A stretch of 64,000 bases of DNA from Mucilaginibacter ginsenosidivorax (GTDB taxonomy: Bacteria; Bacteroidota; Bacteroidia; Sphingobacteriales; Sphingobacteriaceae): positions 2,480,001 through 2,544,000 of the forward strand of contig NZ_CP042437.1 of assembly GCF_007971525.1 (NCBI RefSeq), written 5' to 3'. Below the pieces are notes generated by a model. It had not been told where the DNA came from. It ran no database searches and saw nothing but the letters and a program-made list of their open reading frames with translations. Made by a program: the position numbers and the translations under genes. Positions within the stretch are counted from its first letter, which is position 1. Each line of letters opens with the position of its first letter. Below are positions 45,474 through 52,540 of the stretch, one piece after another.

Positions 45474-45538
45474 GTAAGCGGCGTGCCTTTTAATTTTCGA
45501 TAAAGATATGTTTATTGCCAATAACTACATTTACACCA

Positions 45539-46219
45539 ATGGAACACCCACTTGATAATCCCGCCTGGAATGCATCTGTAACCGGCAATCATAACCTTGC
45601 AGAAGGCACAGATACAGTTAAATGTTTTTTGCCTGATGTATCCCCTTTTGCAGGAATGATACAAAACACACCCGAAAACTTTGCCGCCCTTTATGATATT
45701 GTACAACCCAAACGCACTATAGCGGTTTTTAGTCCCGGAGACTACGAAATACCCCAGCCCTGGAAAGTAGTAAACCCCATGAAATGCCTGCAGATGATAT
45801 ATGAAAACCCCATACCTGCAGCCATTGACGACATTGCCTTTACGCCGTTAACTGATGAGCATATACCAGCTATGCTGGCACTTACCAAGCTTACAAATCC
45901 CGGCCCCTTCTTTAACCGCACTATCGATTTTGGCAACTATTTTGGTATTTTTATTGGCGATGAATTGGTGGCCATGGCGGGGCGCAGGTTACAGCCTTTG
46001 CCCTACATGGAGGTAAGCGCCGTTTGCAATCATCCCGATCACCTGGGGAAGGGTTACGCCAGCCGCCTTATTATGCACCAGGTACGGCTGATTAAAGAAA
46101 CAGGCGGAATCCCGTTTTTACATGTGCTGCAAAGTAATATAAACGCGATTAAAGTATATCAAAAACTGGGCTTTGAAACACGTAAAGCCATGAATATCTG
46201 TGCGATAGCTAAAATTTAA
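45539..46219 (+). CDS. GNAT-family N-acetyltransferase (FR47-like)
   Basis: A 226-residue acetyltransferase. The start at 45539 (MEHPLDNPAWNASVTGNHNL) is preferred to an ATG 8 codons earlier. The N-terminal half is a degenerate GNAT-like domain. The C-terminal half (about 120-226) is a full GNAT fold with the acetyl-CoA loop in CNHPDHLGKGYASRLIMHQV and the closing strand NAIKVYQKLGFETRK. The layout is that of FR47-like proteins. Its substrate is unknown, and it is unrelated to the membrane acetyltransferases of the PULs. Confidence 0.88.
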   Translation: MEHPLDNPAWNASVTGNHNLAEGTDTVKCFLPDVSPFAGMIQNTPENFAALYDIVQPKRTIAVFSPGDYEIPQPWKVVNPMKCLQMIYENPIPAAIDDIAFTPLTDEHIPAMLALTKLTNPGPFFNRTIDFGNYFGIFIGDELVAMAGRRLQPLPYMEVSAVCNHPDHLGKGYASRLIMHQVRLIKETGGIPFLHVLQSNINAIKVYQKLGFETRKAMNICAIAKI

Positions 46220-46311
46220 CTAATGTAAAAGTTTTGTTAATTAAGTGTATAATCCACAAGTAATGTACTATGTTTGTTATTCCCGCTAACAAAAACCTAT
46301 ACATTCCGGAT

Positions 46312-48006
46312 ATGAATATCAAAACAGGATTTGCGCTTTTAAGCCTACTTACATTGCTGCTAAAAAGCCAGTGCATTTGCGCACAGCAGCAAACCGCCAC
46401 TATTAATATAGATTTAAACGCCGAAACCGGCAACATGAGCCCAATTTGGGCATGGTTTGGGCACGATGAGCCCAACTATACCTACATGAAAGATGGCCGT
46501 AAACTGCTTGCCCACCTGGCCGCGTTAAGCCCCACGCCGGTACACATGCGGGTACACAACCTGCTTACCACCGGCGATGGCGAAGCCGCCCTCAAATGGG
46601 GATCGACCAATGCGTATACTGAAGATGCCAACGGGAAGCCTGTTTACAACTGGCACCTGGTTGACAGCATATTTGATACCTATATTAAACTGGGCATGAA
46701 ACCTTACGCCCAGATAGGCTTTATGCCCCAGGCCCTATCTACCCACCCCGAACCTTACCGCCATCACTGGAAACCGGGCGACGACTATAACGACATTTAC
46801 ACCGGCTGGGCCTATCCGCCTAAAGATTATAACAAATGGGAAGAGCTGGTTTACCAATGGGTAAAACACTCGGTTGCCCGTTATGGCAAAAAAGAAGTAG
46901 AAAGCTGGTACTGGGAAGTATGGAACGAGCCCAACATTAGCTATTGGAAAGGCACCATGCCCGAGTTTTTTAAAATGTATGATTATGCCGCCCAGGGCCT
47001 GCGCAGGGCCTTACCTACCGCCAAAATTGGCGGCCCCGAAATAGCAGGTGGATCAAGCCAGGGCGGGATGAGGTTTTTGAGGGCATTTATTGAACATTGC
47101 CTCACCGGCACCAACTATGCTACCGGCAAAACAGGCTCGCCGTTGGATGTTATTTCCTTTCATGCCAAGGGGCAGCCTACCTTGGTTAACGGCCATGTAC
47201 GCATGAATATGGCCCCGCAAATGCGCGATATCCGCGAAGGCTTTAAAATAGTGGCGTCCTACCCGCAAACCAAAAACATCCCCATCGTTATCGGCGAATC
47301 TGACCCGGAGGGCTGCGCGGCCTGTGGTATGGCCACCAATCCATCCAACGCTTACCGCAACGGCACCATGTATTCCAGTTACACGGCTGCGTCATTTGCA
47401 CGCAAGTACCTGCTGGCCGACTCGTTGGGGGTAAACTTTATGGGGGCGGTATCCTGGTCGTTTGAGTTTGAAAACCAGCCCTGGTTTTATGGGTTCAGGG
47501 ATTTGGCTACCCACGGGGTCGATAAGCCGGTGCTTAACGTATTCCGGATGTTTGGGATGATGCAGGGCAAACGGCTTAAGGTTAACGCCAGCCAGATGTA
47601 CCCGCTTACCGCCGTTACCGACTCGGGCATGCGGGGCAGCCACACCGATATTGGCGCGCTGGCCGCCAAAGACAAAAAACAGGCAACCGTAATGGTATGG
47701 AATTACCACGACGATGATGTACAGGCCACAGGTCAGCCGGTAAACATAACGCTCAGCAACCTGCCCACGGGCACCGCAACCCTTGTGCAATACCAAATTG
47801 ATAACCAGCACAGTAACTCCTACGAGGTATGGAAAAAAATGGGATCGCCGCAAAGCCCTACGCCCGAACAGGTGAAACAACTGGAGCAGGCCGGGCAACT
47901 GCAAACCCTTGGCAAACCCATAAAACTGCAGGTTAAAGCCGGCATTTTAAACACCACTATCACCCTGCCCCGGCAAGGTGTAGCATTGTTGAAATTAACT
48001 TGGTAG
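46312..48006 (+). CDS. GH39 beta-xylosidase-like glycoside hydrolase
   Basis: A 564-residue secreted enzyme; the ATG at 46312 opens the signal peptide MNIKTGFALLSLLTLLLKSQ, whereas the ATG at 46270 would add 14 residues. The TIM barrel carries HMRVHNLLTTGDGEAALKWG, the acid/base glutamate in SWYWEVWNEPNISYW and the likely nucleophile in IPIVIGESDPEGCAACG. A C-terminal beta-sandwich follows (VMVWNYHDDDVQATGQPVNI). GH39 members release xylose or other sugars from xylan or glycoconjugates; exact substrate is not readable. It stands alone on the plus strand and is followed by a hairpin repeat. Confidence 0.88.
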   Translation: MNIKTGFALLSLLTLLLKSQCICAQQQTATINIDLNAETGNMSPIWAWFGHDEPNYTYMKDGRKLLAHLAALSPTPVHMRVHNLLTTGDGEAALKWGSTNAYTEDANGKPVYNWHLVDSIFDTYIKLGMKPYAQIGFMPQALSTHPEPYRHHWKPGDDYNDIYTGWAYPPKDYNKWEELVYQWVKHSVARYGKKEVESWYWEVWNEPNISYWKGTMPEFFKMYDYAAQGLRRALPTAKIGGPEIAGGSSQGGMRFLRAFIEHCLTGTNYATGKTGSPLDVISFHAKGQPTLVNGHVRMNMAPQMRDIREGFKIVASYPQTKNIPIVIGESDPEGCAACGMATNPSNAYRNGTMYSSYTAASFARKYLLADSLGVNFMGAVSWSFEFENQPWFYGFRDLATHGVDKPVLNVFRMFGMMQGKRLKVNASQMYPLTAVTDSGMRGSHTDIGALAAKDKKQATVMVWNYHDDDVQATGQPVNITLSNLPTGTATLVQYQIDNQHSNSYEVWKKMGSPQSPTPEQVKQLEQAGQLQTLGKPIKLQVKAGILNTTITLPRQGVALLKLTW

Positions 48007-48120
48007 TAAGTTCTGAGTCTGAAGTCTTGAGTCCGAAGTTCTAAGACTGAAGTCAAAAAAAAGCTTTCTGACTTAAAACTTTTGACTTTGTGCTTAAGAC
48101 TTAGGACTTTAGACTTAGAA
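48007..48120. repeat. AGTC-rich hairpin repeat, copy 3, between convergent genes
   Basis: The longest copy: left arm words gagtctgaagtcttgagtcc, an A-run, and right arm words gacttaggactttagactta. It fills the whole gap between the convergent GH39 and channel genes and so probably acts as a two-way terminator. Confidence 0.65.
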
Positions 48121-48122
48121 CA

Positions 48123-49076
48123 TTAATTAACCGCCCCGTATATAAACCAGCCATTCAGCAGCAGGTAAACCGCCAGCAGCACTTGTGCGCATATAAAATC
48201 AAAGCGTTTGGCTTTGGCCTCCTGTTCTTTTTTAATCAGCCGTAACGAGTACGCGGTGCATATGATAATGCAGAGTATAAAAAACAGCGTTGTACCATGC
48301 AGGGTATCCACCAGCGTAAAGGTGGTCGACTCGGGCAGGGCCGAATCGATGATATACTTGTTACCAATCACCGCAAACAGAGCGCCCACACTTAGCCCAA
48401 AGCGCGAATCGATGCTATCTGTATGGATGTAAAAACACATGTACGCTATCAGGAAAGCCACATACATACCCAGGAACATCTTCCAAAACAGGCCCATGGC
48501 GTCGCGGGCTATCTTCATGGTAACCTTAAAGTTGCTGTACTCGGTATGTGGTTTGGCCAGTGTGCTATCGCCAAAGCCGGTTTCATATTTCTTGATGCCG
48601 GCGGCTATGCCCAGGCTGTCAACACGCCAGCCGCGCAGGGTAAAGCGGGGGTCGAAGTGTTTGCCCAGGGTATCGGGCACAAACACCAATGCGTGCGAAT
48701 CAAACTGCGAATTCTCTATCGAAAAGCGTAATTTCTGCTTATCAAAAGGGAAATTATTAATAGCCCAGGAGTCCATCATTACACATTGCAGCTTCATGAG
48801 CAGGTAGGTAGTAGCCCCGGTAGAATCGATGGTAGAAAACGATTTAGTAACCGTTTTGGCTTGTGGAACCTCCAGGTTTTGCACAAAATCAAACTTGCGG
48901 TTTTTGTACTTCAGCCATAGCCAAAGGTCAATAGTGTACTCCTTATCCTTAAAATTAATATCGTGGATGCTGGTAATATACACCCCCGTTTTCACCGTAT
49001 CGGCATGGGGTTGCGCCGCCCGGGTAGCAGCCGACGCCAGCAGGAGCATCAGCGCCAAAATAAGCTTGTTTTTCAA
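48123..49076 (-). CDS. Pentameric ligand-gated ion channel homologue (Cys-loop family)
   Basis: A 317-residue membrane protein of the bacterial pLGIC family (relatives of GLIC and ELIC). It has a signal peptide (MKNKLILALMLLLASAATRA), an outside beta-sandwich at about 25-185 with the Pro-loop block MDSWAINNFPFDKQKLRFSI, and four helices. M1 is at about 195-216 (FWKMFLGMYVAFLIAYMCFY), M2 near 228-246 (FGLSVGALFAVIGNKYII), M3 near 256-280 (TTLFFILCIIICTAYSL) and M4 at the C-terminus (VLLAVYLLLNGWFIYGA). As in other bacterial members the two loop cysteines are missing. Agonist and ion preference are unknown. Confidence 0.88.
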   Translation of the reverse strand: MKNKLILALMLLLASAATRAAQPHADTVKTGVYITSIHDINFKDKEYTIDLWLWLKYKNRKFDFVQNLEVPQAKTVTKSFSTIDSTGATTYLLMKLQCVMMDSWAINNFPFDKQKLRFSIENSQFDSHALVFVPDTLGKHFDPRFTLRGWRVDSLGIAAGIKKYETGFGDSTLAKPHTEYSNFKVTMKIARDAMGLFWKMFLGMYVAFLIAYMCFYIHTDSIDSRFGLSVGALFAVIGNKYIIDSALPESTTFTLVDTLHGTTLFFILCIIICTAYSLRLIKKEQEAKAKRFDFICAQVLLAVYLLLNGWFIYGAVN

Positions 49077-49456
49077 TGGCTATAGTTAAAATGGTTGTTG
49101 TGCTAATATAACAAAATCGCCGGGCAATACCGGCGAGGCCCTCAAAAACGCAAAAATTGTCATGAATTTAAGCTATAGCAAAACATTTTCAAAAAGAGGA
49201 TACAAATCATATACTAATGATGCAAAAAAGCACACAAATACATCAAAAATTCACACAAACATTATACAAATAGCATACAAATTCACACAGGTAATTTCCT
49301 TAAAAAAAGGCTGTTTTTTGATCGGTTTTTAATTGTTATTTTCACACTTAAACAATAAAAAAAGCACAAAATAGCGATACTTTTTACCCCATCGTCGACG
49401 CGCCCGGATGACACCAAATTTGAACTGTTACAACACCTTTTTTTACCATAGAAAAA
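49077..49456. other. AT-rich intergenic stretch upstream of the channel gene
   Basis: About 380 bases without a gene. At 49200-49280 it holds several spaced copies of acaaat/acaca words (tacaaatcatatac, cacacaaatacatc, cacacaaacattatac, atacaaattcacac), an irregular low-complexity run. It may carry the channel promoter. The longest frame crossing it is a chance reading through the adjoining repeat element. Confidence 0.4.
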
Positions 49457-49588
49457 AATCACATGGGCGTTTCCCCGTTGGTAGAAACGGGGCCGGGCTG
49501 TACGCTCATACTGCACCGGCATTAGGCTCGGGCCGGTATCCTCTGCCATCCCTAACGCGGACTGCGGAATACCTAATTTCATGTGATT
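49457..49588. repeat. 132-base GC-rich interspersed element with 9-base terminal inverted repeats
   Basis: Ends aatcacatg and catgtgatt are perfect inverted repeats. The GC-rich core begins gggcgtttccccgttgg, contains ggggccgggctgtacgct and ends ccctaacgcgg. I recall this gggccgggctgt...ccctaacgcgg core as very common in Bacteroidota genomes, function unknown. It is much richer in GC than its surroundings and carries no gene. Confidence 0.7.
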
Positions 49589-49670
49589 ATAAGTTGTATA
49601 ATCCGGGGACACGGAGTGAAGAATGGGTTTCAAAATAAGAGAATTTCATCCTGAAAGTACTTATACGTTT

Positions 49671-51509
49671 TTATGTTTCGGGCACGTTTTTCTCGTACAA
49701 TAACGACCACTCGGCAACTTCATCGGTGGTGATAGTGCTCATTTTGTCATACTCACTAAGTAAATCCATAAATATAGCCCCCTCGCTTAACCGTTCCGGC
49801 TTTTGTAAGTCATTCCGTTTTTGGTCAAGGTCAGTTATCGCTCCATTAATTTCATTTATCAATCTTTCAGACCGAACAGACAACCGATTGGCTTCTGTTT
49901 GAAAATTAAGACTGATAAGGGTGATTACAAGAGAAGGCAGCAATGTAGTAAGCGCTAATAAAACCGGCGAAATATGGCCTACTTTTTCAACAATGTGTTC
50001 TATATTTCCGGGTATTTCAATATGGTGCGATTTTAAAAACAGCAATAACAATTCAACAGACATCAGTCCTAACTCAAAATAAACAATACGCAACACCCAT
50101 GCGCCCATTTTTTCAGCAACATGCTCCAGCCGGCTGTGCATGGCATGCTTGGCCTCCGTTTCCTTTTTATGATAATTTATTTGTGTTTGATACCAGTCTT
50201 TCTCAATCGCCTCGGTTCCTGCTAACAAATCGTTACTGTTTAGCGTAATCTCGAATTCTGTTTCAAATATATTATTCAAAATATGCTGATACACTACCTC
50301 GCCGGGATAGGCGGCCAAATAATTTTTATTGTGGTTGCCAAGCGAGGGTTTGATGGCTTTAAAAATACCGGCAAACGCTAAATGAAGGTTTGCCCTAAGC
50401 CTTTCGGATACGTAACGGTACTCGATGGCCATTTTATTGAAATTGTTATTGTTGATGGTTTTGGTATTGCTAATGATGATCAGGATCAAGACCACTTTAA
50501 CAATGCCCAGCATTATCAGTATGATATAACGCCAATAGCAGCTTTCGGGAAAATAAATGTAAAAGCAGGTTGCCATTACCGCTATAAATACCGCAACGGA
50601 GGCCAGCAAATAGTTTAACATATACCCGCCCCGGTATTGCGATTGATACCTGGCGTTTATGTTACTCAATTCGGCCCGCTTGTTGGTTATGGCATCGGCC
50701 AGCGATTTTACTGCTACCGGCTCCCTGGTCAATCCTGAACCATAAAACCAGGCCATTTTTCGCAGCCTAAACATCAGGCTTGTTGGTTTGCTTAGCTTTT
50801 CAATCTCGGTATGGTATGATTGTATTGCGCCGGCAGCATCATCTTGCTTCAGGCTGTAAAATTCCTTTTTAAATGCCTTTACTATATCCGCTACGCTACT
50901 TGCCTGTTCGGTATCCAGTGTCCAGGATATGGCATCGCGGTAGTAGTAAAACAGGCTGTCGGCCAGATTGTAAAGTATTACGGGTTTGCCCGATTGCAGG
51001 GCGCACAGGGTAGACTCCAATGTGCCACCGGCAAGCGATTCGCTATTTTTTGCAGCAACAGCCACAAATACATCGGCCATGCGGGTAAGGAACCTGCCTT
51101 GCTGCCTGTGCGCCCTTGACCTTAGGGGCTTACCGGTGACGCCGGGCGCATACACACCATCGAGGTGCAATTTATGGGTGCATTTATCATAAAGCGAGGT
51201 AAACAAATCAACCTCTTCGGTCGATTCGGGATTTTTAAGGGTTTCCAGGTAATCGTCTTTTCCAAAGGCTATCACTGCCCCCATCGATTTGGTGTTGGTG
51301 GTACCTTCCGCCAGCCAGTTGCCGGTATCAAATACCCCGGCCACAACCTGGTCGGCACCTTTGGCCAGGCCGGTTGCCAGGTGCAAATTGGTGTGGCCAA
51401 ATTCGGCATCAAGGGCTGCAAACAGGGTTGCAATGGCCTCGGGTACCTGGTTTGCAACGGGCAGGTCGCGTTTGCCGGCAAAGGCTATAGTGATAAATTT
51501 ATGCGTCAT
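49671..51509 (-). CDS. SLOG-domain protein fused to SLATT-like membrane helices
   Basis: A 612-residue protein. Residues 1-200 form a SLOG (LOG/DprA-like) nucleotide-binding Rossmann domain: FITIAFAGKRDLPV, then NLHLATGLAKGADQVVAGVF and the phosphate loop SLAGGTLESTLCALQSGKPV. Then a pair of membrane helices lies at about 300-350 (LLASVAVFIAVMATCFYIYF, RYIILIMLGIVKVVLILIII). A second hydrophobic pair is at about 455-530, followed by helix NRLSVRSERLINEINGAI, resembling SLATT domains. SLOG domains are predicted sensors or processors of nucleotide messengers, and SLATT domains are predicted pore-forming effectors, in conflict systems. The gene starts 7 bases after the TIR-STING stop and so belongs to its operon. 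The domain calls are by motif only. Confidence 0.78.
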   Translation of the reverse strand: MTHKFITIAFAGKRDLPVANQVPEAIATLFAALDAEFGHTNLHLATGLAKGADQVVAGVFDTGNWLAEGTTNTKSMGAVIAFGKDDYLETLKNPESTEEVDLFTSLYDKCTHKLHLDGVYAPGVTGKPLRSRAHRQQGRFLTRMADVFVAVAAKNSESLAGGTLESTLCALQSGKPVILYNLADSLFYYYRDAISWTLDTEQASSVADIVKAFKKEFYSLKQDDAAGAIQSYHTEIEKLSKPTSLMFRLRKMAWFYGSGLTREPVAVKSLADAITNKRAELSNINARYQSQYRGGYMLNYLLASVAVFIAVMATCFYIYFPESCYWRYIILIMLGIVKVVLILIIISNTKTINNNNFNKMAIEYRYVSERLRANLHLAFAGIFKAIKPSLGNHNKNYLAAYPGEVVYQHILNNIFETEFEITLNSNDLLAGTEAIEKDWYQTQINYHKKETEAKHAMHSRLEHVAEKMGAWVLRIVYFELGLMSVELLLLFLKSHHIEIPGNIEHIVEKVGHISPVLLALTTLLPSLVITLISLNFQTEANRLSVRSERLINEINGAITDLDQKRNDLQKPERLSEGAIFMDLLSEYDKMSTITTDEVAEWSLLYEKNVPET

Positions 51510-51516
51510 AAATATG

Positions 51517-52530
51517 TTATTGGGTATTGGCTATTTGGGTGGCGGTTACCAGGTGAATATTATCCCTATACCCGGCAGCATCCGGCTTTTTCAATAAAAA
51601 CTCCAGGGTGGCTTTAAAATTGGCAATCTCTTTTAATTCCAATTCCTCAATCTCGTCCTCATCTGTATTGGCCGGCATTACCAATTGTATGGCGTCGCTT
51701 GATGCGCGCAACGTGGTAGGGTAATCATATAACTGCAGCCTGCCGTTTTTTAAATCCGACTGGATAAAAAATGGGTAAGGCCTTGCATCGGGATTCGAAG
51801 GCTTTATTTGTATGTGGTTAAGCTTAGTATCGCGCACAAATTTTTCATAGGCAGCATGCGATGCGCTCTGGCCTTTATCGGGAATAACGATGTAGAAATC
51901 AAAGGCATCGCGGGTAAGGTCATGTTGTTTGCCGGCTACTTCAAAATCAGCCTTTAGGGATAGTTCTTTACATGCCTGTAATATAAAATTGCGGTAATAA
52001 CCAATAGCCAGGGATGTAGACGGCAGCAAGTTTAACGTCAAGCCCTTTTTAACTTTCAATAATTTCCCTATCGCATCGGCGGCGGTATGCATGGCCTGGC
52101 TGTTATTGTCGTTATTTAAAATCACCCCATCGGCATCAGCATCCAGCTTTATCTTCGTTTTCTTAATGCCATCCAGGTCGCTTGGTATCGTAGGGCTTAT
52201 TTTAACTCCATCCTGCACAATTTCGGCTACTATAAAGTAAGCCTTTTTAAGGCCAAGCGCGCCCACAAACATACCCAGTTCAAAAATTACATTATCGCGG
52301 GTAATAAAGCCATCGGCACCCCGCTTATTAATCTTATCATCCGGCGCTATAATAAACAAAGCATAATCGGTAATAAAAAGCTCCTTTTGTAAACGCTCCA
52401 AAAAAAACTCCCCGGCAATAAAAGCGGCATCCCATACCTTTACATCAAAGTCACTTGTTAACAAGGCCTGCAGCCCCCTGGCAATACTAAGCGCCTCTGC
52501 CGAGGAACCGATAAATAGTTTTGGTTTCAT
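51517..52530 (-). CDS. TIR-STING fusion protein (CBASS-type effector)
   Basis: A 337-residue soluble protein. Residues 3-130 are a TIR-like domain of the Cap12/PCTIR type (KPKLFIGSSAEALSIARGLQ, VIFELGMFVGALGLKKAYFI). Residues about 165-325 match STING: LPSTSLAIGYYRNFILQACK aligns with the start of the STING ligand domain, FDFYIVIPDKG with its central strand, and LYDYPTTLRASSDAIQLVM with the region over the bound dinucleotide. In the known Sphingobacterium TIR-STING, cyclic di-GMP binding makes filaments and the TIR domain destroys NAD+. Normally a CD-NTase gene is next door; none is present here. The gene lies 10 bases after the NLR-like gene and 7 bases before the SLOG gene. The STING call is by motif, the TIR call firm. 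Confidence 0.82.
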   Translation of the reverse strand: MKPKLFIGSSAEALSIARGLQALLTSDFDVKVWDAAFIAGEFFLERLQKELFITDYALFIIAPDDKINKRGADGFITRDNVIFELGMFVGALGLKKAYFIVAEIVQDGVKISPTIPSDLDGIKKTKIKLDADADGVILNNDNNSQAMHTAADAIGKLLKVKKGLTLNLLPSTSLAIGYYRNFILQACKELSLKADFEVAGKQHDLTRDAFDFYIVIPDKGQSASHAAYEKFVRDTKLNHIQIKPSNPDARPYPFFIQSDLKNGRLQLYDYPTTLRASSDAIQLVMPANTDEDEIEELELKEIANFKATLEFLLKKPDAAGYRDNIHLVTATQIANTQ

Positions 52531-52540
52531 ATAGTTTAGG

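Noticed and set aside
49283..49633. 116-codon minus-strand frame
   Set aside because: Most of it lies across the GC-rich repeat element and its AT-rich flank; no known domain.
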